Part shown: one piece after another, positions 12,701 through 22,179 of the stretch
Position numbering within the stretch: position 1 is the first letter of the stretch
How the letters are laid out: every line of letters starts with the position of its first letter
NCBI GenBank assembly: GCA_026874595.1
Contig: CM049317.1
Coordinates: 46,958,401 to 47,022,400, forward strand
Source of the DNA: Sipunculus nudus
Taxonomy: Eukaryota > Annelida > Sipuncula > Golfingiida > Sipunculidae
Direction of reading: 5' to 3'
Length of the DNA: 64,000 nucleotides
Made by a program: the position numbers and the translations under genes
The notes under the pieces: generated by a model
Told to the model about the DNA's origin: nothing
What the model saw: the letters and a program-made list of their open reading frames with translations, nothing else
Database searches by the model: none

Positions 12701-15700
12701 ACAAAGCAGTAGTTTAAACGAAGGAGATCTGGAACAAATGCAGTGTATTACAGTTGCATAAAGAGTGTATGAGACATTGTAGAGACAGCTTCTCCCATTA
12801 ATGAACTTGTCCTACTGAGTAATTTGAATTTAATTAATAAATTAATAATATGGTTTATTCCATGCAATTAAATTGTTGTTAAAATTCAGAAATGAATGCT
12901 GTCATTCAAGAACAATTATGCTTAAATAAGAGAAAGCACTTATAATATCAATATTTTCATGTACCATGGCCATTTCACCTTTTCAACTGGATAAAGGGCT
13001 TTGCAACCTTTTAATACTGGCATTGCTTAATTCAAAATATGTTATATACTTGATGTTTATATATTGATGTAGGCTTAATTCTGCATGGTGTCAGATTTTC
13101 CACACTCCGCTATTTCATCTTAGCATGTGATCCATCGAACTGAATTGTGTTAAAGGCATAGCCTGAAACTTTGTTTGCCATGTGAGTGGCTGAGTTGTCC
13201 TCACAATATATCATTTTCCTTGGGCTAGCTTGCTAGTTCTGATGGATTTCACATACCATTCTGTTTGGAAACAATCCAATGTTCTGCTCATCCCCATGCG
13301 TACCAAGAAGTTCCTGACAAAGTCATCTGTCACCTCTGCCCTCTGACTGGAGGAAGGGCGGGGCAAGTTCCCTTTTTTAACCTGTCAATCAATAACAACA
13401 AGGTAGGTACATCCATGCAAGGCTAACGTTGGCCGTATTCTATCAATTGACATTTGACAGTGTAAACTATTTAACCATTCTGTTTAGATCAATTTTCCAT
13501 TCTGGACAAATGATGACACTCTTTACATAAATTAACATTAACTGTTAAAGATGACATAATATTTGCAAAATTCTGTGTATGGCAGACCTGTAAACCATTC
13601 ATTCAGACAGTCTGACTGAGAATTATGTGATAGTAAGCTAGAACTGGAGGACTCAATTTTTTGTAACAGTTTAACACAAGATAATTTGATAAAACTTATA
13701 ATTAAGGCCGCAGAAGTTAAAAGATATATTATGCCAGTGTTGGAGAAATGTGTCAAAAGCCAGTTGAACACAAGATAAATGTGTCAAAAACCAGTTGAAC
13801 ACAAGATAAATGTGTCAAAAGCCAGTTGAACACAAGATAAATGTGTCAAAAGTCAACTGAACACAAGATAAATGTGTCAAAAGCCAGATGAACACAAGAT
13901 AAATGTGTCAAAATCCAGTTGAACACAAGATAAATGTGTCAAAAGCCAGATGAACACAAGATAAATGGGTCAAAAGCCAGTTGAACACAAGATAAATGTG
14001 TCAAAAGCCAGATGAACACAAGATAAATGTGTCAAAAGCCAGATGAACACAAGATAAATGTGTAAAAAGCTAGTTGAACACAAGATAAATGTGTCAAAAG
14101 CCGGTTGAACACAAGATAAATGTGTCAAAAGCCAGTTGAACACAAGATAAATGTGTCAAAAAACAGATGAACACAAGATAAATGGGTCAAAAGCCAGTTG
14201 AACACAAGATAAATGTGTCAAAAGCCAGATGAACACAAAATTAATGTATCAAAAGCCAGATGAACACAAGATAAATGTGTCAAAAGCCGGTTGAACACAA
14301 GATAAATGTGTCAAAAGCCAGTTGAACACAAGATAAATGTGTCAAAAGCCGGATGAAAACAAGATAAATGTGTCAAAAGCCAGTTGAACACAAGATAAAT
14401 GTGTCAAAAGCCAGTTGAACACAAGATAAATGTGTCAAAAGCCAGATGAACACAAGATAAATGTGTCAAAAGCCGGTTGAACACAAGATAAATGTGTCAA
14501 AAGCCAGATGAAAACAAGATAAATGTGTCAAAAGCTGGTTGAACACAAGATAAATGTGTCAAAAGCCAGTTGAACACAAGATAAATGTGTCAAACGACAG
14601 ATGAACACAAGATAAATGTGTCAAAAGCCGGTTGAACACAAGATAAATGTGTCAAAAGCCAGTTGAACACAAGATAAATGTGTCAAAAGCCATATGAACA
14701 TAAGATAAATGTGTTAAAAGCCAGTTGAACACAAGATAAATGTGTCAAAAGCCAGATGAACATAAGATAAAGGTGTCAAAAGCCAGTTGAACACAAGATA
14801 AATGTGTCAAAAGCCAAATGAACACAAGATAAATGTGTCAAAAGCCATTTGAACACAAGATAAATGTTTCAAAAACCAGCTGAACACAAGATAAATGTGT
14901 CAAAAGCCAGTTGACCACAAGATAAATGTGTCAAAAGCCAGTTAAACATAAGATAAATGTGTCAAACAACAGATGAACACAAGATAAATGTGTCAAAAGC
15001 CGGTTGAACACAAGATAAATTTGTCAAAAGCCAGTTGAACACAAGATAAATGTGTCAAAAGCCAGATGAACATAAGATAAATGTGTTAAAAGCCAGTTGA
15101 ACACAAGATAAATGTGTCAAAAGCCAGATGAACATAAGATAAATGTGTCAAAAGCCAGTTGAACACAAGATAAATGTGTCAAAAGCCAGATGAACACAAG
15201 ATAAATGTGTCAAAAGCCATTTGAACACAAGATAAATGTTTCAAAAACCAGCTGAACGCAAGATAAATGTGTAAAAAGCCAGTTGACCACAAGATAAATG
15301 TGTCAAAAGAGTGCTTTGCTTTGGTTTTTACAGACACCTACCGTAGCCTGGTCATCTTCTTCTGCTTCCCGGATAGTTCTTACTGCTGCCTCCAGATCCT
15401 CCTCCAGATCTTCAATAACATAACACATCATGATATTATCTTGTAAAGTCGAAATAAAAACAGTTCACTTCATGAATAACTCCCATGTTGCGTTTTAACC
15501 CACATCTATACACACATTAGTATATGAAACAACCCTATAATATTTAAGTTATGTGTATTAAAACTCAATGTAATTTAAATAGGAATGAGTTAAAAAAAAT
15601 GAAAATTTTCTCGTAACATGTTTAACCACTAAATGTATCACCTGTTACACCAGATTGCTACCTTGGTCTAGGCAAATGCAGACCAGTCACTAAAAGGTTG

Positions 15701-18700
15701 AGAATACAAGAGCATAGACAGAAATATTTCTTTGCAAGATATTAATCCATACAATAACAGCTGAATCATGCCAAATAAACTACATTCATATGTAGGATGA
15801 AAACTGTCCAATAGAAAGACTTCTCTTGTGTCAAAAATTTAAAAAAAATCCCAAAATGGGTCACAAAATGACTGTTCAACACCTCAAGTAGAGTGATAGT
15901 AGAGAGTATTTATCCCCACAGACAAGTATAGTGATATAAGAGAATATTTATTCTTACAGACAAGTATAGTGATATTAGAGAGTATTTATCCTTACAGACA
16001 AGTATAGTGATATAAGAGAATATTTATCCTTACAGACAAGTATAGTGATACTGGAGAATATTTATCCTTACAGACAAGTATAGTGATATAAGAGAATATT
16101 TATCCTTACAGACAAGTATAGTGATATTAGAGAGTATTTATCCTCACAGACAAGTATAGTGATATAAGAGAATATTTATCCTTACAGACAAGTATAGTGA
16201 TATTAGAGAATATTTATCCTTACAGACAATTATAGTGATATAAGAGAATATTTATCCTTACAGACATGATATTAGAGAATATTTATCTTTACAGTAAGAA
16301 GTAAATGCAGGATCATATTTTTGGGGCAGTGAATAAAACAGGAACCTGAGTGTGAACCAGTGTAATTTAATAAATGTACACAATTTTGCATGTGTTTACA
16401 AATGACAAAATGTCAGGGAAAAAAGCATGAACACATACCTGGAGGCAGAAAATCTTCGTCAAGTGGAACCTCCTCATAATGGTATTCTGAGTTTAAATCC
16501 TCTGGAATTTGTTCCTCTGATGAAGGTTAAGGTTGCAATGTTTTAGGAAATATCTCTAATAAACTAAGCATCAAGTGTGATCTTTCTTAAGCATGTTTAT
16601 AAGAAATAATAATGCCTTTATCATAGACTGATTTTGTTAGAAAACATGTCTTTTTTTAAGCAGAATACATACATACTTAATAAAAAGATGCATTATAAAT
16701 TACTGTGATGGTTGCACCATAACTTTCAAATTTTACAGACACTGCAAGAGTCAGATTTATCAAGATGTTATGATATTAATATATGATATATGATCTCGGT
16801 TGGTCATTTTTGTAAGTCACAAAACACTATTATGTATTACACTACAGTGTACCAGTGAATATTAAATAACTCTTAAAGGGGAGTCCTTTTCTGTATATAA
16901 ATAAAAGTCTAGCAAGAGCCTACCAGTTCACTTGTCTCAGTTACTGTGATACTAGTCATTCATGAGGAAGATCTCTTTTTTTTCCAGAATGCTACACAGA
17001 AGACAGGCAGCATTTCAAACCCCTAGTTGCAAAAGTAAAAATTTTACTGTTGAACATTAAAAAACATTTATAATGAACTGTATAATTATTTCATATGAAA
17101 TACAGCCACTAAACCAACCTTTTGGGCATTTGTTGTACAGTGTTCTTAACTTTCTCTGAAAACACAGTTCTGAGACTCCCATCAGTAAATATTAGGTCTA
17201 TGAATTGAGAGGGATTGCAGAATAGATTCTGATTATTGATTCTATTTCTATACCTTCCATTCAATGCTCATTTCAATTGTTACTTTCAGACTTTCTTTTG
17301 AGTAAAAGCAACTATTTTACCACAATGGATATAAGTTAATTTCGGCAGGTAAGGAAACAATAATTATAGCTATCCCTCTATTTATTGAGATCCGGGGCAC
17401 ATACTTGATAAAAATTTTGACATGGCCACTTTCTCCAGCAACTTTGACATCTCACTGAAGGCTTCAAGTTGGTACATGCAAGAAAGAAAGTATCAAAACA
17501 AATCAGTTTCAATTAATAGAGGGGTAGGGTTTGAATGCATCAATTATCTGATGCATTGTTTCACACCTATACATTATAGTAAATATCAATGTCTGCAAGT
17601 CATGTTATCATGTAAAGCCAAGAGCTGCGTTTGTCACACAAATGCAGCTGGCTTGGACAAAAAGACAGCTGACTTTAGTAGTAAGCTGGGTTTCTTGGCT
17701 CGACTCAGCTTGCAAAATGTCGCCTGCCTTAAACTAACCTGAAAGCCTATTCATTTGACGATGATAAAAAATGCCCATTTTATTTAAACAAGTTATCTAT
17801 ATTACGTGTGTCATATTGCATCCATTTTACATTTTAATAGTTTGTGATTGAATATCAAGTATAGGTTATCCTGGTTTCATAAGCCAACACATTCATAAAA
17901 CCATCACGCCGTTTCCTATCAGCAATAAGAAACCAAAAATATCATACCTGAAAATTTGTTTCGGGCATTTTACTTGTAAAAGATTTGTCATCTGTATTAA
18001 TTTTATCTCAAGCCAAACTGAGCTGGACAAAATTGGCTCACTTCGCTTTAGTGAAATATTGGCGGCGCCTCCTGATAAACTCGCCTCAGCTTAATCTTAA
18101 CTCGGTGGTGGCGCAAAATGGCAGTGGCACCGGACTTTTATTTTCATGGTTTTACTATTCCTATAGGCTTAGGTCAGTTCTACAATGGGATAGCTGTTTA
18201 GATGTAATGACAATGAATGAGTTGATATGGAAATTTATCTCTTACCGTTGCGTCTGTGCCCCTTATCTACAATGAATTTACCTGTTAAATGAACAAATAG
18301 TAATGTAATTACCTTGTAGAAAGTGCCTCATCTGCAGATAATGATGTACCAGGTATAGATAAACCAAAAATTAACCCAGCCAGTATCTTGTCTTCCATCG
18401 GCCCCTTGATAACTACTGCAACCGGTGTAAATCTCTACATTTGCACATCATAATCCTGTTTAATTGAATTAACTGTTTTGCCAGTGATATTCCTGCTAGA
18501 GTTTGAACACCATCATCAATTTTCTAAACAGGGTCCAGGATCCCCAAAATATTCTATAACCAACAATTTTCTCTTACCTTTTTGACATATTACTATACTC
18601 CATATTTGTAAAACAGGCATATTTATTTATGGCAATCCTAAATTTGGTGGGAACTCTCTGGCTGATTTAAAAATGGTGGACAACTCAGAGAATCTGTGGC

Positions 18701-21559
18701 TAGCTGGAGAATCCACAGAGAATTTCAGGGAGATAGTGGATTATGAGAAAGAAATATACACAATATAATGAAGTAATGTTTTATTATTACATAATATTAA
18801 TAATAAGACATATATTCCCTGTATTAACCTTGTAAATAAGGCGTAAAACATGTAAATATGTTTGAATCAGGGTTGGCAAGATTTAGGCAGGAAGGTTTTA
18901 ACCATAGGTTTTAACCTGGTTAAAACTGCCCTGTCTAAAACAGGTTTTGGGCAGGTTTTAGGCACCAAAAGTGCCTAAAACCTATATTTGTTTAAATTTT
19001 TAACTTAAAGTTCTATAAAACTGCCAGTTTGGCTGGGGTGATGCAGTCATAAGGCTTTGCTGAGCTTCTGGAAGGTTTCAGGTATTACAAGCAATGGATG
19101 ATTTCCTGTTGGCTGGCATCATGCAGTCTTCAAAGACAAGGAGCCTGTGTAGGTTTCTTGAGCATGAGACCATGTTTGTGTGGCACATAATTTCATTGGC
19201 CAATGTAAAGTTATTATCAGGACTCTTTAGGTTTCCTAATGAGCGCCCTGCTACCTGGAATGATGTAATAGAGCCTCCAGTATGCCTCCTGTAACTTAGT
19301 GTAAGGCAGGGTATCAGAGAGGGGGGGGGGGGGGGGGCATGCTTGATTAGACCTGTTAATGACTATTTATCAGGGTGATGGGATAATAAGACCCAATGGT
19401 CATAAGTCCTACTACTGTGTACTAGTAGATATTCATGTGAACTTTCATACATAACTAGGATGATGCAATAAAAGCCCTTGCCCTGAAAACTGTTCTTGAG
19501 TCAAACTTTTTACTGAGTGATGCAGTCAGGGCCCCTGACCATGACATAAGGGTTTCTCAGGACTTTAGGTTGAACATGGCCCAAAAGTGATTATGAATAT
19601 TCTGTGGTTTGCAACATATTCACTGCAATATATTTTAGCACTTTTCAGTTTTATACTAATTATAGTGTTTCATTAGGGTTCATTTTCACGATCTCATCAT
19701 ACAGTCAACAGAGCATTTCCATCATTATGTAGACAAGTATGTGCACAAAATCTAAAAAATTGACAATGGATGACCTAGCTAAGGAAATAAACAACTAGTG
19801 GAAATCTTGGTCATTATCAGATAATGTAAAAGATATTATCATATTTTAGTTTATGGCTAGCATAAAAGATCTTTTATTATTTATAAAATCAATCTTTTGC
19901 TTTTTGCCATTTGAAGCTACAGGCATTCAAAACATACATGTTATGTTAGTGAGACTACAGTATAAAGGACTTTTCATCAGTGTAAATGGAACAACTTTTT
20001 GAATTGGGGAAAAATTTCTTTCGCATATAGCACAAAATTTAATCCCTTGTGATCAAAAAGCCAATAAAAGAATCTGGTTATAAGCTTACAGTATTAGCAT
20101 TCATTTATAAATTGGCAGTAATGAGGTAGGATACCTCAGAACATGATTTTGGGATACAAGCTAAAACTGTCATTTGGAAAACCTGAAGTAGTGTTGTATT
20201 CATTTTTTTTTTGCTTTTGTTTGTATCATGGTTTATTTGTTTAGTTTGAATAAAGTGTTTCTCACTTTTAATATGTTGAGCATATTTCTGTAATGCATTT
20301 AGCTGTGTAACAATAAAACATAGTTAAACTACAAGTCATAGGTGAGGGTAAGTAAAGTTTTAGGCAGTTAAAGGCAGTTTTAGGCAGGTTATAACCTATT
20401 TTAGCCAGTTAAAGGCAGGTTTTAGGCTCTGCCCTGCCGAAAACAGGTTTTGGGCAGCCTTAAACCCAACCCTGGTTTGAATGCTCTTGTTTACTTGATG
20501 ACATAGGCAATGTCATGAACGTATTATGGCGGAATACATACTAGTTTTCTACTACATTAGTCCATGCCAATTTAATGGTGTTGACCTGGATCTATCAGCT
20601 TAGCCCATAAGAATGAACTCCTCAGTTGCTTTTTTTTCAGTGACTGACGCATTGTGGAGTCCATAGATTGCACCTGCAGTAAACTGTGATTATATCACTC
20701 CATACACAACTGTGAGATTTAACATATATCCATTGATTAATGTTCAGTACATCTATGTGTATTGTATATTTGACCACTAGAAAACATTACTGTTCTCTTC
20801 TCAGCCCTATTTTGCACCAAGGTAGTTAAAATATGAACATTATAGTACACAGGCCTAAAGCCTTATATAGGACTGCCACCAAATGCAAGATGTCTACCGG
20901 GGCTGTTAATGCTTCAATTCTCTCTGGACAAATACTATCAGTTGTTGATGTTACAGGTGCTTCATGCTTTCCAGAATTGTTACTTTTTATTACAGACCTT
21001 TCGACATACAACATTATGTGAACTTGGTTTGCTAAAACCATAGGAAATATTTTAATTTAATTTTCTTTCTAAGAGTAACAGATCGTATCGTGCTATAACC
21101 CCAGTTAGCCCTTTAATATTATTAAATATTTTAAAATGAAGACAGCATTCTGATCACTATACATGCTCTTTATACTGCCGAATTCATATTTTACATATTT
21201 TAAAAGAATCGGGCCAGAATGGGAAGGCTTTCGCTGACACTACCTGTGCCATTCAATATTTCACACAAGGCAAAAACCATAACACTTAGATCTAAAGCCA
21301 GTACTGCCAGTAGTAAAGACAAGTCGATCACTATCACAGTATCAACAGTGCCAGTGGAAATATGAAATGGACGTTTGATAGCCGTGACATTTAAAAAATA
21401 TGAGTAACATACATGGTGTTGTTGGCCAGATCCAACGCTTACTTGTATATATTTTGCATGATCCGTTGTTGGTAAAATCTGCCTTTAAAGGATACTTTCT
21501 AAATAGAACTTTTCTGGTTCTCCAGCGCCCGCATCGACAGCCGCCATTTTTGTTGTCAT
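536..21559 (-). CDS. SPAG16: SPAG16 (PF20), 5' seven coding exons, partial
   Basis: Seven exons on the minus strand join in frame into about 255 residues: 21559-21496, 16516-16439, 15409-15342, 13381-13257, 11991-11854, 9526-9419 and 720-536. Each has GT-AG borders and codon phases agree at all six junctions. The peptide matches my memory of vertebrate SPAG16 (PF20 in Chlamydomonas): an acidic N-terminus, a LisH-like stretch ending DCFQTEWYE, then a basic coiled coil with RKERDYHRMHHKR and HYASYEPTLRQLK. SPAG16 is a central-apparatus protein of motile cilia and sperm flagella. The usual C-terminal WD40 propeller is absent because the gene runs off the left edge; exon 7 ends in phase 1 at a donor, so more exons follow. 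Introns are swollen by transposons and minisatellites. Identity is firm; the exact start is likely but not proven. Confidence 0.9.
1200..1745 (+). repeat. ~150-bp unit repeat ending in ACGG microsatellite
   Basis: Three diverged units are marked by GACCTCATTAAATA near 1256 and 1407 and GACCTTATTAAATATG near 1555. The block ends in CAGACGGACGGCATGACAGACG-type sequence near 1690. Related sequence in the opposite orientation lies at about 3480-3870. Confidence 0.6.
1876..2060. repeat. GC-rich GGCCTC/GGCCTTGG low-complexity block
   Basis: About 185 bp built from short variants of GGCCTCG, GGCCTTG and GACTCGG, sharply GC-rich within AT-rich DNA. A sister block occurs at 9200-9325. There is no open frame with gene-like content. 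Internal palindromes such as GGCCTCGAGGCC are frequent. Confidence 0.7.
2061..3479. other. Intron stretch, nothing recognised
   Basis: Unique-looking DNA within SPAG16 intron 6. I find no exon with family similarity and no transposon termini. Short open frames are present but lack coding character. Confidence 0.4.
3480..3870 (-). repeat. Inverted relative of the 1200-1745 repeat
   Basis: Reads as the reverse complement of the 1200-1745 units: it carries AATAAGGTCAGAGGTCACTAG and TTTGTGGTGTCGCC-like text, the complement of phrases in the first block. Three partial units lack the microsatellite end. Together the two blocks form a divergent inverted pair. Confidence 0.5.
3871..4798. other. Intron stretch, nothing recognised
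   Basis: AT-rich intron DNA up to the target duplication of the 4.2-kb element. No exon, terminal repeat or tandem array was seen. Confidence 0.35.
4833..5110. repeat. Left subterminal TATA-rich 10-11-bp array
   Basis: Variants of CTTATATG, CTTATAAGGG and GAGTTATAAGGG repeat at roughly one helical turn. Many are self-complementary, so the array can pair with itself and with the right-hand array at 8616-9005. Confidence 0.7.
5795..5818. repeat. Poly-C tract, 24 bases
   Basis: An uninterrupted run of 24 C. Similar poly-C/poly-G runs recur across the window (10890, 11243, 19321, 22364, 31481, 52168). Confidence 0.9.
5894..5901. promoter_or_regulatory. Consensus CRE (TGACGTCA)
   Basis: A perfect palindromic TGACGTCA, the CREB/ATF binding consensus, lies about 155 bp upstream of a candidate start codon inside the 4.2-kb element. 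Function is not shown by sequence alone. Confidence 0.35.
6054..8254 (+). CDS. Candidate three-exon small gene inside the 4.2-kb element
   Basis: Exons 6054-6064, 7513-7579 and 8180-8254 would join in frame into about 50 residues, starting MSNCMKKWCRKYKES and ending VYFLPAFIP with a stop. The donors are GTAAGT and GTAAGC; the last acceptor is a strong TTTTTGCAG. The exon-2 acceptor used is the second of two AGs; the first would create a stop. AATAAA follows at about 8336 and a CRE lies upstream at 5894. No family is recognised. It could be a captured gene piece or chance. Confidence 0.22.
8616..9005. repeat. Right subterminal TATA-rich 11-bp array
   Basis: A long run of GGACATATAT, GGAGTTATAA and GGCACATATAT units, mostly 11 bp apart between 8655 and 8870. 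It alternates TATAT and TTATAA cores. It mirrors the left array inside the same element. The open frame across it only reflects the repeat. Confidence 0.8.
9200..9325. repeat. GC-rich GGCCTCGG / GGTGACTCGG block
   Basis: Short repeats of GGCCTCGGA and GGTGACTCGGAC, clearly related to 1876-2060. It lies about 170 bp outside the 4.2-kb element, so the two GC blocks were probably present before that insertion. Confidence 0.65.
9419..9526 (-). CDS. SPAG16: SPAG16 exon 6 (coiled coil)
   Basis: Contains RKERDYHRMHHKRIVQEKNK and LIADIK, almost identical to the vertebrate SPAG16 coiled coil. The acceptor is TATTGTAG and the donor GTGAGC. It enters and leaves in phase 2. It lies about 390 bp from the end of the 4.2-kb element in the next intron. 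Confidence 0.93.
9914..11808 (+). mobile_element. Pearl-like element, copy A (five ~348-bp units)
   Basis: Starts with GGCCATGACGCTCAGCTGA and ends with GTCAGCTGAGCTAAAAA; the termini contain the inverted pair GCTCAGCTGA/TCAGCTGAGC. Between them lie about five tandem units of ~348 bp. Units beginning near 10836 and 11184 are almost identical. The last unit leads into GGACGATGGACGGACGATGG. The same termini recur at 51428-52403 and 60880-62778. The layout resembles bivalve pearl elements, thought to be Helitron-like. No protein is encoded. Confidence 0.75.
10890..11256. repeat. Two poly-G tracts at the same point of adjacent units
   Basis: Runs of 19 G (10890-10908) and 14 G (11243-11256) both follow TTATTCT in neighbouring ~348-bp units. 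A 19-G run sits at the equivalent place in copy B (52168-52186). Confidence 0.9.
11854..11991 (-). CDS. SPAG16: SPAG16 exon 5
   Basis: Begins YELQERGELKPEDIGIVPDV and continues into a coiled coil ending YKEAA. The acceptor is TTTGTCAG and the donor GTGAGT. It enters and leaves in phase 2. The GIVPDVY segment parallels GNVPDVY of the vertebrate protein. Confidence 0.9.
12440..12776. mobile_element. Foldback (long inverted repeat) element
   Basis: Two diverged arms of ~150 bp face each other: one with AGATCTCCTTTACTTTAACT and CCAGGGCTGGCACA, the other its complement with TGTGCCAGCCCTGG and GGAGATCTGGAACAAATGCA. The loop is only a few tens of bases. A transcript of SPAG16 intron 4 would fold into a long hairpin here. 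It is probably a MITE or foldback element. Confidence 0.7.
13257..13381 (-). CDS. SPAG16: SPAG16 exon 4 (LisH-like)
   Basis: Encodes VTDDFVRNFLVRMGMSRTLD followed by CFQTEW, the most conserved N-terminal block of the family, a LisH-like dimerisation helix pair. The acceptor is GATTGACAG and the donor GTATGTG. It ends in phase 2, splitting the Trp codon, which exon 5 completes. Confidence 0.9.
13743..15308. repeat. 31-bp minisatellite, about 50 copies
   Basis: The unit is ACACAAGATAAATGTGTCAA plus AAGCCAG(T/A)TGA. Variants differ mainly at TTG versus ATG. The last third has a higher-order period of 372 bp (12 units): the rare variant CAAACGACAG at 14591 recurs at 14963 as CAAACAACAG, and TAAATGTTTC at 14861 recurs at 15233. 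The array ends about 33 bp from the SPAG16 exon 3 donor. It lies within intron 3. Confidence 0.95.
15342..15409 (-). CDS. SPAG16: SPAG16 exon 3
   Basis: Encodes LEEDLEAAVRTIREAEEDDQ and flanking residues, ending in phase 0 at GTAGGTG. The acceptor TTATTGAAG is weak in pyrimidines, but it is the only one that keeps phase with exon 2. The 31-bp minisatellite begins about 33 bp past its donor. Confidence 0.75.
15893..16300. repeat. 38-bp minisatellite, about 10 copies
   Basis: The unit is GACAAGTATAGTGATATAAG followed by AGAATATTTATCCTTACA, with exact 38-bp spacing over most of the block. It lies in SPAG16 intron 2, about 140 bp from exon 2. Confidence 0.92.
16439..16516 (-). CDS. SPAG16: SPAG16 exon 2
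   Basis: Acidic exon with EYHYEEVPLDEDFLPP. The acceptor is TTCATCAG and the donor GTATGTG. It enters in phase 1 and leaves in phase 1. It matches the DYEYEEIPDD region of the vertebrate N-terminus. Confidence 0.8.
16530..18859. other. SPAG16 intron 1, left part, nothing recognised
   Basis: AT-rich intron sequence with no transposon termini or arrays that I can see. One exon-like stretch at 18313-18422 was rejected on phase grounds. Confidence 0.4.
18868..20474. mobile_element. hAT-like non-autonomous element with 8-bp TSD
   Basis: The ends are CAGGGTTGG and CCAACCCTG. The perfect 8-bp duplication GTTTGAAT flanks them at 18860-18867 and 20475-20482. CAGGG-type termini with an 8-bp TSD are the hAT signature. 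Both ends carry clustered TTTTAGGCAG(G) motifs, as expected of transposase-binding subterminal repeats. The 1.6-kb body has a 17-G run at 19321 and no transposase. It lies in SPAG16 intron 1. Confidence 0.85.
21496..21559 (-). CDS. SPAG16: SPAG16 exon 1 (start codon)
   Basis: Encodes MTTKMAAVDAGAGEPEKFYLE and ends in phase 1 before GTATCC. A second in-frame ATG lies 12 bases downstream, with a good context (AAAATGG). The FYLE end parallels YYLE in the vertebrate protein as I recall it, and its phase fits exon 2 exactly. About 300 bp separate this ATG from the transposon end at 21863. Confidence 0.75.
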
Positions 21560-21862
21560 GACAGTTGCTATGATGTTACCGCAATGGTACCAATGAAACT
21601 CGGACCCAACGTATACGAGAAAGACCCGCCACTAGATGGCAGCATGGGCTTGGTCGTGCAACTAACTGTGCAGGAAAGGTTCCGCACAAAGATTCCTTTT
21701 GCGTCAGAGAAATAATTTTTTGCTGGTTTGAGCAATACATTACTATGAGACATTAAGGCAAATTGCTTGCCTGCACAGGTGCATTGCAAAGATAAAAATT
21801 AACGGCGCGCACCGATGGACCATGCTATATGTATATGTTCAGTTACGCACGTTATATATATT

Positions 21863-21895
21863 CTCGGGCACGCCGCTACGTCACTTCCGGTTGGA
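21863..21895. repeat. Left terminal inverted repeat of the ISL2EU-like element
   Basis: Carries CTCGGGCACGCCG and GTCACTTCCGGTT, separated by four extra bases relative to the right arm. Further inward matches continue to about 21945. Confidence 0.85.
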
Positions 21896-21995
21896 ATTCC
21901 CCAAGCTATAAGCCTACTCGGTGAAAACAAACCCACGTGGTCTTTGACATGACCTTAGGTTTGGATAGGTCATACGTGATTACGGTGTTGCTGTC

Positions 21996-22179
21996 ATGTC
22001 GTTCGAGCATTTTGATAGCTTAGATCCCTCCGCTCGGTCGAGGTACGAGCTGAAGCTCCATTCTTCAGGCCTGACAACCTGTCCCTACAAACTGCCAGCA
22101 GGATCATGGGTAAATGAACCAACCAAGTGGCCGAAGGTGGAATGGTCTGACGTGTACTCATATCTGGTCGAGACCCCAG
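21996..22179 (+). CDS. YqaJ gene exon 1
   Basis: Starts at ATGTCGTTCGAGCATTTTG and ends at GAGACCCCAG before GTAAGT, phase 1. It encodes a polar N-terminal stretch with WPKVEWSDVYSYLVETPG. Confidence 0.85.

Noticed and set aside
13743-16300. CRISPR-like arrays of regular repeats
   Set aside because: Units are tandem without distinct spacers and the genome is eukaryotic.
18313-18422. Exon-like stretch on the minus strand reading MEDKILAGLIFGLSIPGTSL
   Set aside because: It has plausible borders but ends in phase 2, whereas SPAG16 exon 2 needs phase 1, and exons 1 and 2 already join perfectly.
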